A stretch of DNA of 64,000 nucleotides from Sulfurimonas sp. (GTDB lineage: Bacteria > Campylobacterota > Campylobacteria > Campylobacterales > Sulfurimonadaceae), in contig NZ_JAPHUF010000007.1 of assembly GCF_026196735.1 (NCBI RefSeq), positions 62,001 through 126,000 on the forward strand, read 5' to 3'. A model generated the notes under the pieces. The model worked only from the letters and a program-made list of their open reading frames with translations, did no database searches and was not told where the DNA came from. How positions within the stretch are numbered: the first letter of the stretch is position 1; every line of letters begins with the position of its first letter. A program made the position numbers and the translations under genes. Shown here piece after piece: positions 17,495 through 26,500 of the stretch.

Positions 17495-18727
17495 ATGGAA
17501 CAATTTTTAAAAGAAGCTAAGAGCGGGAGTAGGGTTTTATCTACGATTAGCGGAGCAGATAAAAATAGAATTTTAAGACAGATGGCTGAAGCTTTAAGAA
17601 GCAACACTATGGATTTGCTTGAGGCGAATGCTATTGACATGTCAGATGCAGATAAAAATGACTTAAGTTCAGCCTTGAAAGATAGACTGCTTTTAGATGA
17701 GAGTCGTATTGATGCGATGGCGGTGGCAATAGAAGAGATAGCAGCGCTTAAAGAGCCGGTTGGCCGTGTTATTGATGGATGGGTGACAGAAGATGGACTA
17801 AAGATAGAAAAAGTATCTATCCCTATCGGTGTTATCGGTATCATTTATGAATCTCGTCCAAATGTAACATCAGACACTGCAGCCCTGTGCTTTAAAAGTT
17901 CAAATGTATGTGTCCTAAAGGGCGGTAAAGAAGCTGAAAATTCAAACAAAGCTATTGCAAAAGTTTTGCAAGCTGTTTTAGCTAAAAATGATTTGCCGAT
18001 ATCTTTGGTGTCGCTTATCCCCGATTCATCAAGAGAGGGTGTAGCAAAACTTATAAAGATGGATAAGTATGTTGATCTGATTATTCCCCGCGGCGGAGCA
18101 GGGCTTATAAAATATGTAAGTGATAATGCAACTGTGAGTGTTGTAAAGCACGATAAAGGACAATGTCATACTTACATAGACAAAGATGCAAAGCTAGATA
18201 ACGCTATAGCTATCGCAATAAACGCAAAAGTTCAAAGACCAGGTGTTTGTAATGCTATGGAGACTCTGCTTGTTGATAAAGCTATAGCATCAGAAGCACT
18301 TGTAAAGTTAAAAGCAGAATTTGATAAAGCCCATACAGAGTTAAAAGGTTGTCTTGAGACTCAGGCAATTATAGATGTTGCAAATGCAACTGACGAAGAT
18401 TATGATACTGAGTATTTAGCAAATATATTAAATATAAAAGTGGTTGATGGAGTTGATGGAGCAATTGAACATGTAGTTAAATTTAGTTCAGGTCACTCTG
18501 AGGCTATAATAACTGAAAATATATCTGCAGCAGAGAAATTTTTAAATGCTATTGATGCAGCAGCTGTCTATGTTAACGCTTCAACTCGTTTTACAGATGG
18601 CGGAGCTTTTGGCTTCGGTGCAGAAGTCGGAATAAGCACAAATAAGCTTCATGCTCGCGGACCAATGGGGATAGAAGGACTCACTACTTATAAGTTTAAA
18701 ATCTATGGAAGCGGACAAATTAGATAA
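17495..18727 (+). CDS. proA: Gamma-glutamyl phosphate reductase
   Basis: Makes glutamate-5-semialdehyde for proline synthesis. The aldehyde-dehydrogenase-like fold has the catalytic Cys at C252 (QRPGVCNAMETLL), the SRPNVTSD motif, and C-terminal RFTDGGAFGFGAEVGIST. The length (410 residues) is standard. It shares a 54-bp divergent intergenic region with proC, so the two steps can be co-regulated. Confidence 0.97.
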   Translation: MEQFLKEAKSGSRVLSTISGADKNRILRQMAEALRSNTMDLLEANAIDMSDADKNDLSSALKDRLLLDESRIDAMAVAIEEIAALKEPVGRVIDGWVTEDGLKIEKVSIPIGVIGIIYESRPNVTSDTAALCFKSSNVCVLKGGKEAENSNKAIAKVLQAVLAKNDLPISLVSLIPDSSREGVAKLIKMDKYVDLIIPRGGAGLIKYVSDNATVSVVKHDKGQCHTYIDKDAKLDNAIAIAINAKVQRPGVCNAMETLLVDKAIASEALVKLKAEFDKAHTELKGCLETQAIIDVANATDEDYDTEYLANILNIKVVDGVDGAIEHVVKFSSGHSEAIITENISAAEKFLNAIDAAAVYVNASTRFTDGGAFGFGAEVGISTNKLHARGPMGIEGLTTYKFKIYGSGQIR

Positions 18728-18740
18728 TTGTTAGCAAAGG

Positions 18741-18782
18741 TTGACACACATCAACTAAATAAGCAAAGATATACAATATAAT
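18741..18782 (+). promoter_or_regulatory. Fnr/NnrR-type operator with -10 box upstream of the TusA-like cluster
   Basis: TTGAC-N4-ATCAA at 18741-18754 is a near-consensus Crp/Fnr-superfamily half-site pair. A perfect TATAAT lies at 18777-18782. With a start site about 7 bp after the -10 (near 18789), the box centre falls at about -41.5, the class II activation position. No separate -35 is needed in that arrangement. The regulator could respond to low oxygen or nitric oxide. Confidence 0.65.
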
Positions 18783-18811
18783 CAAATATATAAAAACAAA
18801 GGATTATAAAC

Positions 18812-19156
18812 ATGTCTTTAATACCAAGTGAAGCTTCTAAAGTAGAAGTTGCCGGAGCAACGGTAGATTTTTTTGAGTTAAAAAAAGATGGAGAGAGTAC
18901 TTACTATTTTGATACATCAAAATGCGGTCCTCCTGATCCAATGGTAAATGCAATGAGTGGCTTGAGACTTATAAAAGGAACAAACAATAAGCTTGTTATG
19001 ATTAACCATAAAACACCGGGTGGATTGTTTTCAAAACTTGAAGATGATATATCTCATGAAGCCCAAGAAGTTGATGGCGGTTTAGTAAAAATTACATTTA
19101 CAAGTAATAATTCTTCAGCTGCAAATACAGATTTTGAACAAAATGCTTGTCATTAA
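18812..19156 (+). CDS. Small TusA/DUF2249-like protein (putative)
   Basis: A 114-residue soluble protein. Residues about 33-97 have the pattern of the TusA/SirA/DUF2249 fold: a C-x-P-x-P-M-like turn (CGPPDPM), a helix, a K-L-V-M-I strand, a Pro-Gly turn and a terminal strand KITFT. The TusA-type CPxP is altered to CGPPDP and a second Cys is near the C-terminus (NACH). TusA proteins carry sulfur. DUF2249 proteins are often found with nitrite or NO reductase genes. The assignment is by eye and tentative. It heads a three-gene cluster behind an Fnr-type box. Confidence 0.5.
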   Translation: MSLIPSEASKVEVAGATVDFFELKKDGESTYYFDTSKCGPPDPMVNAMSGLRLIKGTNNKLVMINHKTPGGLFSKLEDDISHEAQEVDGGLVKITFTSNNSSAANTDFEQNACH

Positions 19157-19163
19157 ATAATTA

Positions 19164-20399
19164 ATGTTTTCAGTTTCGCAAGATTTTGCACCTCCATTTA
19201 AATTAATATCTCCCTTTTTTATATTGGGGAGTTTTTTTTATTTGGCAGCAATCATATATTTATTTTTTTTCTCCGCTGAAAATATATCACTTTTAGATAC
19301 CAAGGTATTGAGTCTAACTCATCTTTTTTTACTTGGATTTGTTATGATGACAATTTTTGGTGCAATGGCTCAGTTAGTGCCTGTGGTTTTGGAAGTGGGA
19401 CATTTTGGTGTAGAACTTTTTTATGCTATATGGCCGCTTCTGTCAATCGGAACCATACTAATGGTTTTAGGATTTTTAAATTATCCACAACTTCTTCCTT
19501 ATGGTGGTACTGTAGTCCTAATCTCGATGATGATATTTGTTATGGAGATATTTTTAACAATCAAAAAAGTTGAAAAATTAAATCTTGTTATAACTAGTAT
19601 TTTAATCTCAAATATATTTCTGTTTTTTGGAATAATCTTTGGTCTTGTTATGGCATTAACATACGCAGGAATCATAGAAACAGATATATATGCGCTTCTT
19701 AGAAGTCATGTATTTTTAGTAATAGGAGGTTATATAACTATAACTCTTATGGGACTTTCAGTTGTGTTGCTTCCAATGTTTGGACTTTCACATGGATTTT
19801 CTAAAAAACCACTAGAAATAGCTATGGCTATGATGAGTGTTGCTGTTTTGATAGTTGTATCATCTTCATTTATAGAGTTAAAAATTTTAAATTATATTGG
19901 CTATATTTTATCAATATTATCGCTCATTGTATATTTTTACATGGTGCAGACTATCTATAAAACAAGAGCTAGAAAAGAGATAGATATATATGTTAAATCG
20001 CTTCTATTCTCATATTTTTCTATGATTGCAGCTTTGTTTCTAGCTGCTGCTTATCTGATTTTTGATTTTGAACCATTGCTTTTGAGTTCTGCTTGGTTGA
20101 TATTTTTTGGTTTTTTTGGATTTGCTATTACAGGACATGTATATAAAATTATTCCATTTCTTGTGTGGTTTGAAAGATTTTCACCGCTTGTCGGAAAAGA
20201 AAAAGTTCCAATGTTAACAGATATGCTTCCAAAGAAAAGCTCATCAGCGCAGTTTGTTTTTTCTGCAATTGGGGTGCTAGTGATTGCTATCGCAATTTTA
20301 CTTCAAGATGACGCTCTCATAAAGGCAGGTGCTTCATTTTTACTAATGGGCGCATTAGCCTTAGTTAGAAGTGTGTTTTTTATGATAAATTATAAATAA
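19164..20399 (+). CDS. Polytopic heme-copper-oxidase/NnrS-like membrane protein
   Basis: A 411-residue protein with about eleven or twelve membrane helices and several helix-embedded His residues: LTHLFLLGF in an early helix, RSHVFLVIGGY mid-protein, FGLSHGF, and ITGHVYKIIPFLVWFERFSPL near the end. This spacing recalls NnrS and cytochrome-oxidase subunit I relatives, which bind heme or copper in the membrane. I cannot tell which subfamily it belongs to, and no CuB-type tyrosine cross-link motif is evident. It starts 7 bp after the TusA-like gene and is probably co-regulated by the same Fnr-type site. Confidence 0.6.
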   Translation: MFSVSQDFAPPFKLISPFFILGSFFYLAAIIYLFFFSAENISLLDTKVLSLTHLFLLGFVMMTIFGAMAQLVPVVLEVGHFGVELFYAIWPLLSIGTILMVLGFLNYPQLLPYGGTVVLISMMIFVMEIFLTIKKVEKLNLVITSILISNIFLFFGIIFGLVMALTYAGIIETDIYALLRSHVFLVIGGYITITLMGLSVVLLPMFGLSHGFSKKPLEIAMAMMSVAVLIVVSSSFIELKILNYIGYILSILSLIVYFYMVQTIYKTRARKEIDIYVKSLLFSYFSMIAALFLAAAYLIFDFEPLLLSSAWLIFFGFFGFAITGHVYKIIPFLVWFERFSPLVGKEKVPMLTDMLPKKSSSAQFVFSAIGVLVIAIAILLQDDALIKAGASFLLMGALALVRSVFFMINYK

Positions 20400-20411
20400 A
20401 GGAATTAAGAA

Positions 20412-20711
20412 ATGTATTCAAAAGAAGAATTATTTTTAGCTATATCAAATGTAATCGACCCGGAAGTTGGTTTTAACCTTGTTGAGATGGGGCTTATTTA
20501 TGACGCTTCATGTGACGATGAAGGAAATGTACATGTGACTATGACTCTTTCAACAAAAGCTTGTCCTATGCATCAACTTATACAGCAGTGGGTAAAAGAA
20601 GCAGTTCAAAAGATGGCTAATATAAAAGAGGTAGAGATAGAGTTAGTTTGGGAGCCTGAGTGGAATGTCACTATGGCTGACGAGCATGTAAAAAAAGCAC
20701 TGTCACGCTAG
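20412..20711 (+). CDS. DUF59/MIP18-family metal-sulfur cluster assembly factor
   Basis: A 99-residue SufT/PaaD-like protein. It has the family motif DPEVGFNLVEMGLIYD near the N-terminus and the conserved Cys in STKACPMHQLI, which in relatives takes part in Fe-S cluster assembly or transfer. A good AAGGA site precedes the ATG. Here it ends a cluster with a TusA-like and a heme-copper/NnrS-like protein, so it may mature a metal or Fe-S centre in a respiratory or NO-related enzyme. No suf or isc genes lie nearby. Confidence 0.85.
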   Translation: MYSKEELFLAISNVIDPEVGFNLVEMGLIYDASCDDEGNVHVTMTLSTKACPMHQLIQQWVKEAVQKMANIKEVEIELVWEPEWNVTMADEHVKKALSR

Positions 20712-20745
20712 TACATGTAAAGAAATCTTTAGAGGATGAATGACT

Positions 20746-21792
20746 CTAAAGAACTTTGTAGGCTTTTATTTCTTCAATAACAAGACTGAGAGATCTTTTA
20801 TAAGTTTTTAACTTATTGATGTACTCTAAATCATTAGGTTGTGCAATACTGTTTTTTAAAGCCAAGGCTGAATCATGTAGTGCATCAGCACCAATATTTG
20901 CGGCAACGCCGAGTATATCTAAGAGTATTTTATCGGCACTCGTACTGTCGCTGTTGTTGAGATATTTTTGAATTTTTTCTGAAGAGTCAGTGTATTTTGA
21001 CATAAAATCATTAAGAATTTCCAGGTAAAACTCTTTATCTCCTCCACATATATCTAAGCCTTTTTCAATATTAAACTCAAGTATTTCATCATTTTGAGCA
21101 GATGTATCTTTACTTTCATTACCTGTAGTGTAAGTGTATAGTACATCATAAAGAGCATCCATTTTTAGTGGTTTTTCAAGATGTGCTTCCATGCCGACAT
21201 TCATCATGTTTTTAATATCATCTGCTGCAGTATCTCCGCTAAGAGCTACAACTGGTATATGGTCGTAATTTTTGTTTTCTCTGATTAGTCTAGTGGCTTG
21301 AAAACCGTCAATATTTGGCATATGCGCATCCATTAGAATAACTGCATAATCATTGTCATTTTCTAGTATATTTAAAGCTTCTTGCCCATCATTTGCTATA
21401 GTGACTTCTATGCCTGAGTCAGCCAAAAGAGCAGTAATAACTTTTTGATTTATAATATTGTCTTCTGCTACTAAGATTTTAACACCCTCAAATATTTTAA
21501 AGTCATCTTTTACAATCTTGTCATGATAAACAGGTTCTCTTTTTTTTCTATTGATTTCAGTGGAAGCACTTTTTTCAACTTTTTTTGTTGCAGTTGATAT
21601 TTCAACTTCTGGACTTTGCTCAGGTTTACTTGGAGTCTCTACCTTTGCTTCTTCTGGTTTGATTTCTTCTTTTTTTGTTTTAACATCAACTTTTTTCTGT
21701 GAGATTTTAAGAAAAATATATAAGACAAGTAGCGTTACAGCAGTAACTCCTGCAAGAACCTCTATTAAGTTTTCATTAATTATTGCTTCCAT
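20746..21792 (-). CDS. Membrane-anchored receiver-domain protein with degenerate HPt-like tail
   Basis: One N-terminal helix (about 6-29) is followed by a Lys/Glu/Pro-rich linker, a complete receiver domain (about 105-220; acidic pair AEDN, phospho-acceptor D155 in ILMDAHMP, T/S in ALSGD, K in EKPLK) and an HPt-like helical bundle at 245-345. The HPt motif reads LLDILGVAANIGAD where a functional domain has HxLKG, so the phosphorylatable His is replaced by Leu (about 291). There is no kinase core or DNA-binding domain. A GTG at 21801 could add three residues. It could act as a membrane phosphate sink or a protein-interaction switch. Confidence 0.85.
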   Translation of the reverse strand: MEAIINENLIEVLAGVTAVTLLVLYIFLKISQKKVDVKTKKEEIKPEEAKVETPSKPEQSPEVEISTATKKVEKSASTEINRKKREPVYHDKIVKDDFKIFEGVKILVAEDNIINQKVITALLADSGIEVTIANDGQEALNILENDNDYAVILMDAHMPNIDGFQATRLIRENKNYDHIPVVALSGDTAADDIKNMMNVGMEAHLEKPLKMDALYDVLYTYTTGNESKDTSAQNDEILEFNIEKGLDICGGDKEFYLEILNDFMSKYTDSSEKIQKYLNNSDSTSADKILLDILGVAANIGADALHDSALALKNSIAQPNDLEYINKLKTYKRSLSLVIEEIKAYKVL

Positions 21793-21892
21793 TTTTTTCA
21801 CTTTTTTTGTTTAATGGTACTATAATTAAAATTAAATTAAACAAACTTAACGAACTTAATGTATAATATTGTAAAAATATCATAGGTCTTAT

Positions 21893-22825
21893 ATGCAAAA
21901 CACCCCACATGTTCCAGTTTTATATCGAGAAGTTGTTGAAGTTTTTAAAGATATAGAAGATGGGATAGTGATTGATTGCACGATGGGCTATGGTGGTCAC
22001 TCTTCTATGATTCTTGAAGAAAATCCAAATATAAAACTTATAGCAATTGACCAAGATCAAACAGCCATAGATTTTTCAACTACAAGGTTGAAAAAATTTG
22101 GAGATAGAGTAGAGATAAAAAAAGGTCGTTTTTCATCAGTGATCAAAGATATTGTAAAAGAGTATGATATAAATAATATAAAGGGCGTATTAGCAGATAT
22201 AGGTGTTTCATCTCTTCAACTTGACCAAAAAGAGAGAGGCTTCTCGTTCGAGAGTGATAACCTTGATATGAGAATGGATAAAGAAGCAATGTTAAATGCT
22301 GCTGAAGTTGTAAATGAATATTCTACAAGCGAACTTGAGAAAATACTTTTAGATTATGGTGAGCTGAGAAACTATAAAAAAATAGCATCACATATAGTCA
22401 ATAACCGACCATTTTCTTCTGCAAAGGAGCTTGGTGAGTCTTTAAAACCATTAATGCCTCATGGAAAGAAAATTCATCCAGCAACACTTTTAATGCAGGC
22501 GATTCGTATAGAGGTTAATGATGAGTTGGGTGAGTTGAAATCACTTTTAAAGACTATAGAAGATGCAAAATTTTTAAATGCGAAAGTCGCTATAATATCT
22601 TTTCATTCTTTAGAAGATAGAATTGTCAAGCAAGCGTTTAGTGATTGGAAGAAAAATTGTATCTGCCCGAGTGAAGCAATGAGATGTACATGTACAAATG
22701 ATTATTCACTTGGGAAGATTTTAACAAAAAAGCCTATAATGGCAAAAGATGATGAGTTAAGACAAAACCCTAGAAGCAGAAGTGCTAAAATGAGAGTTTT
22801 TCAAATGGATAATATAAATGAGTGA
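21893..22825 (+). CDS. rsmH: 16S rRNA (cytosine1402-N4)-methyltransferase
   Basis: RsmH (MraW) N4-methylates C1402 of 16S rRNA. The start HVPVLYREVVE, the SAM loop DCTMGYGGHSSMILE and FHSLEDRIVKQ are diagnostic, and the length (310 residues) is standard. As in the classical dcw cluster, it is followed with an 8-bp overlap by an FtsL-like gene, although the rest of the dcw cluster is missing here. Confidence 0.96.
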   Translation: MQNTPHVPVLYREVVEVFKDIEDGIVIDCTMGYGGHSSMILEENPNIKLIAIDQDQTAIDFSTTRLKKFGDRVEIKKGRFSSVIKDIVKEYDINNIKGVLADIGVSSLQLDQKERGFSFESDNLDMRMDKEAMLNAAEVVNEYSTSELEKILLDYGELRNYKKIASHIVNNRPFSSAKELGESLKPLMPHGKKIHPATLLMQAIRIEVNDELGELKSLLKTIEDAKFLNAKVAIISFHSLEDRIVKQAFSDWKKNCICPSEAMRCTCTNDYSLGKILTKKPIMAKDDELRQNPRSRSAKMRVFQMDNINE

Positions 22826-23096
22826 AAAGATAGAATTATTAAATGAAATTGATGTAGTTCTTAATCCAAAAAAAGTGCTTGATTTTAATTATCTTTTATA
22901 TGTTTTGTTAAGTGTATTGCTTGTTGCGGTAATACTTTTTCCAAAGATATATATCCAACAGCAGATATATTTTATGAGTAGAGATATTTCAAAGTTAAAA
23001 GGTGAATATGATACTCTTAAAGAAGAAAATAAAGTAATAAGCTCATCTGTTGAGTCAATTCGATTTAAAAATCAAATACTTGATACACTTTTTTAA
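22818..23096 (+). CDS. FtsL-like bitopic division protein
   Basis: A 92-residue protein with a short cytoplasmic N-terminus, one helix (about 24-45, LLYVLLSVLLVAVILF) and a coiled-coil-like extracytoplasmic part (SKLKGEYDTLKEENKVISS). This is the FtsL/DivIC architecture and the position after rsmH is that of ftsL. Sequence identity in this family is low, so the call rests on topology and location. Confidence 0.7.
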   Translation: MSEKIELLNEIDVVLNPKKVLDFNYLLYVLLSVLLVAVILFPKIYIQQQIYFMSRDISKLKGEYDTLKEENKVISSSVESIRFKNQILDTLF

Positions 23097-23105
23097 AGAT
23101 ATAGT

Positions 23106-26100
23106 ATGATTCGCCGTTTTTTAGAGTTTGCAATTGATAAACCACTTTTAAATCATATACTTCTTATCTTTATACTTTCTCTGTCTATCTTGGCATATAT
23201 GAATATTCCAAAAGAGATATTTCCACCTATGACTATGGATAAAGTGACGATATCCGGTGGTTATGCTGGGACTTCCGCAGATGTACTTGACAAGATGGTT
23301 GTTCAAACAATAGAGGATGATCTAAAAAACATTGATGAGCTTGATACAATCAAAAGTACAATCAAAAACGGTTCATTTATAATACTTGCAGATATCAAAG
23401 CCGGCTCTGAAAATATTAATGTACTCAATGATGTAAAAGATGTAGTAAGTAGTGTTAAAAAAGATTTGCCTGCTGATATGGCAGAGCCAATTGCAAAAAT
23501 ACGATTACATAGTTTTCCCTTAGTGCTTATAGCCTTAGCCGGAGATAAAAGTAAAAAAGAGTTGTTAGATAGGGCAGAAGAGTTAAAAAGCCAGCTTAGC
23601 AACTTCAAAGACCTAAGTGAGATAACTATTCGCGGTGATGCTGAGGATGAGCTAGTAATAAAGATAAACGAGCAAAAACTTTTAGCCTTAGGACTTCAGC
23701 CGACATTAGCAGTAGCTTCGCTGCAAAATATAAGTTCTATATTTCCAATAGGTACTATTAAAGAGAGAGGCTCACATCTTTATATCTCAACATATAATGG
23801 AGAAAAAGATAAAGAGAGCATTGAGAGTACAATCATCGGTGTTGGGGATGTCAGAGTTCGTGTAGGCGATATAGCGGATGTATCGTTTAAGCTTAGTGAC
23901 GAGGCTGAACTTTCTCACTATAATGGCATTAGAAATGTATCTCTAAATATTGCCAAATCAAAAGATGGCAACTCTATAGAACTCGTAAAGCAGATTAGAG
24001 CACTCTTAAAAGAGAATACTCAAAAGTATCCGGATTTGAAATATGAAATATATACGGATACATCTATCTGGATAAAAAATCGTTTAAATACAGTTTTTGC
24101 AAATATAACATTCGGGCTTATGCTTGTTTCTATTGCAATGTTGATTTTTATAAATCGTGGAATAGCAATGGTTGTGGCTATCGGTATACCTGTTAGTTTT
24201 ATGATGGGTCTTATAGTCACTGAGATTATGGGCGACTCTCTAAACATGCTTTCACTTCTTGGAGCGTTAATAGCACTTGGAATGCTCGTTGATGAGGCTA
24301 TTGTTGTTGCAGAAAATATATACAGACATTTAGAAAACGGTATGGATAGAAGAGAGGCTGCTATAGTTGGAGCAAGTGAAATGTTTCCAGCAGTATTAAC
24401 GGCTACTTTGACAACTGTTTTTGCATTTTTGCCTATGCTTTTACTAACAGGCGAGATGGGAATGTTTATAAAGATAATCCCAATAATGATTACAGTTTTA
24501 CTTCTCGCTTCACTTTTTGAAGCATTTTATTTTTTGCCTCTACATGCTCACGACTTCTTGAGAGTTTCACATGATGAGAGCTTTACAAAAAAAATCTGGA
24601 AAAAATTTGGATTTTGGCATAACAAAATTTTACATTTTGTATTTAGAAGAAAATGGATATCACTTATAGTTATGGTCGTTTCCATCTTGTCTTTGACATT
24701 TGTATTTATAAAAAATTCCAAATTTCAATTATTTCCTGATTTTGACAATACACAAATATATGTATATGGTAAAGTAAATATTAACAGTGAACTAGAAGAT
24801 ACAGAAGCTATTATTACATCCTTAGAAAAGAAGTTATTAGCTAATGTGGATAATGATGAGGTTTCTTCTATTACTTCAGTCATAGGCTTTAAACTCGATG
24901 CTAAAAATATGGCTGAGACGGGTGAGAATCTTTTTCATATATTTATTGATTTAAAAGAACGCGCGCCTAGCAATGCTTTTGACAAATATATCAGCCCTTA
25001 TCTGTCAATAGAATACGATAAAGAGAGAATGCAGAGAAATAGAGACGGCAAAGATATCGCTCAAGACATTGAAAAGCTAATAGAACCGTTTAAAAAGTTA
25101 AGAGACAAGGGTGACCTGGTTTATGAAGAGTTAGTTGTTAAAGTTCCAGGGGCAGGTGTTGTTGCTTCAGACATCGAGATTAGTCTAAGCGGGCAAAATG
25201 AGCAAAAAACTAAAGAGGGCATTTTAGAGCTGAGAAATGCTTTGAGTGCTATAGAGGGTGTTGGAAACATATCTGACGATGCTACTTTAGGTGAAAAAGA
25301 GCTAAAACTTCGTGTCAATGAATATGGACAGCAGCTAGGATTTAATGAAGAGTTGATTTCACGAGAACTTCGTTCATATTACTTAAAAGGTGAATATGGC
25401 AAGATGTTCAACGATGAAGGACTGGTCCGTATAAGAATAGAGAGCGGAATTAATGAAGATATAGATTCTGTAAATAGTATTGAAGTTCAAGTGCCGTCTT
25501 CAAATAAATATGTACTTCTGAGCGATGTGTGTGATTTTATAATAGTTCAGGGATTTGTAGCATTGCAAAAAGAAGATGGCGTTAGAATTCGCACGGTTGT
25601 AGCTTCTTTAGATAAAAAGCTTATCACTTCTGCTGAGGTTATGAAAAAATTAAAACCTACATTTAAAAAACTAGAAAATGATGGTTATATAGTTGACATC
25701 AAAGGTGAAGAAAAAGAAAATAAAAAGAATATGAATGAGATGATGCAGTCAGCACTTATAGCGATATTTCTTATATTTATAACTTTGGTATGGCTTTTTG
25801 ATTCTATTAAAAAATCACTCATAGTTATAAGCACCATACCTCTTGTACTGCTTGGAGTGTTTTTTGGGCATATGGTAATGGGGATAAATCTTACAATGCC
25901 AGGGTTAATCGGAGTTGTTGGTCTTGCGGGAGTTGTTGTAAATGATGGTCTTATAGTAGTAAACTTTATAAAAGATGCAAAAAATACTGAAGAGCTGATG
26001 AAGCAGGCACAGACAAGATTAAGACCAATTCTTTTAACATCATTAACAACAGTTTTAGGATTGTCAACACTGATATTTTTTGCCTCAGGTCAAGCAATGA

Positions 26101-26231
26101 TACTTCAACCTATGGCAATTTCACTTGGATTTGGTATCGCTTGGGCTACTGTTTTGAACCTTATTTATGTACCACTTCTTTATGCTGTTGTTTTTAAAAT
26201 AAAAGATGCCCAAGAAATCAGAAATATATAA
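23106..26231 (+). CDS. RND-family efflux permease (AcrB/HAE-1-like)
   Basis: A 1041-residue inner-membrane proton-driven pump. It has the duplicated RND layout: helix 1, a large periplasmic porter domain, a helix bundle with GMLVDEAIVVAENIYRH (the proton-relay Asp in helix 4), then the second half with a matching VNDGLIVVNFIKDA. AcrB has DD at the relay; here it is DE. No membrane-fusion or outer-membrane gene is next to it. It starts 9 bp after the FtsL-like gene, so it appears to be transcribed with rsmH and ftsL. The substrate is unknown. Confidence 0.88.
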   Translation: MIRRFLEFAIDKPLLNHILLIFILSLSILAYMNIPKEIFPPMTMDKVTISGGYAGTSADVLDKMVVQTIEDDLKNIDELDTIKSTIKNGSFIILADIKAGSENINVLNDVKDVVSSVKKDLPADMAEPIAKIRLHSFPLVLIALAGDKSKKELLDRAEELKSQLSNFKDLSEITIRGDAEDELVIKINEQKLLALGLQPTLAVASLQNISSIFPIGTIKERGSHLYISTYNGEKDKESIESTIIGVGDVRVRVGDIADVSFKLSDEAELSHYNGIRNVSLNIAKSKDGNSIELVKQIRALLKENTQKYPDLKYEIYTDTSIWIKNRLNTVFANITFGLMLVSIAMLIFINRGIAMVVAIGIPVSFMMGLIVTEIMGDSLNMLSLLGALIALGMLVDEAIVVAENIYRHLENGMDRREAAIVGASEMFPAVLTATLTTVFAFLPMLLLTGEMGMFIKIIPIMITVLLLASLFEAFYFLPLHAHDFLRVSHDESFTKKIWKKFGFWHNKILHFVFRRKWISLIVMVVSILSLTFVFIKNSKFQLFPDFDNTQIYVYGKVNINSELEDTEAIITSLEKKLLANVDNDEVSSITSVIGFKLDAKNMAETGENLFHIFIDLKERAPSNAFDKYISPYLSIEYDKERMQRNRDGKDIAQDIEKLIEPFKKLRDKGDLVYEELVVKVPGAGVVASDIEISLSGQNEQKTKEGILELRNALSAIEGVGNISDDATLGEKELKLRVNEYGQQLGFNEELISRELRSYYLKGEYGKMFNDEGLVRIRIESGINEDIDSVNSIEVQVPSSNKYVLLSDVCDFIIVQGFVALQKEDGVRIRTVVASLDKKLITSAEVMKKLKPTFKKLENDGYIVDIKGEEKENKKNMNEMMQSALIAIFLIFITLVWLFDSIKKSLIVISTIPLVLLGVFFGHMVMGINLTMPGLIGVVGLAGVVVNDGLIVVNFIKDAKNTEELMKQAQTRLRPILLTSLTTVLGLSTLIFFASGQAMILQPMAISLGFGIAWATVLNLIYVPLLYAVVFKIKDAQEIRNI

Positions 26232-26266
26232 GGATATCTTCACTATAATTGCGCCCTGATATTAGT

Positions 26267-26343
26267 GGGTTCGTAGCTCAGTTGGTTAGAGCCCTCCGCT
26301 CATAACGGAGTGGTCCCGTGTTCGAGTCACGGCGAACCCACCA
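26267..26343 (+). tRNA. tRNA with CAT anticodon (Ile2 or elongator Met)
   Basis: A 77-nt cloverleaf with acceptor GGGTTCG/CGAACCC, anticodon stem CTCCG/CGGAG, loop CTCATAA and encoded CCA. The paired 1-72 position rules out initiator tRNA. The variable loop TGGTC resembles tRNA-Ile(CAT), whose C34 is modified to lysidine, but elongator tRNA-Met cannot be excluded. A TATAAT-like box (cacTATAATtgc) lies about 23 bp upstream. Confidence 0.92.
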
Positions 26344-26471
26344 CTATTACATCGGACTTTCACATATTTTTCAAATCACTCATTTTTTAACAATCATTCC
26401 TACTGAAGTGTGTTTTATAAAAATCTACAAATCCACAGTTTAAAACAAACAAATTGATTAAGATATTTCGT

Positions 26472-26477
26472 TATAAT
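26472..26477 (+). promoter_or_regulatory. Probable -10 box for the PIF1-like helicase gene
   Basis: A perfect TATAAT lies 23 bp before the TTG start. The 128 bp between it and the tRNA gene contain no other feature I can identify. Confidence 0.45.
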
Positions 26478-26500
26478 CATATAAATGAAGGATACACAAT

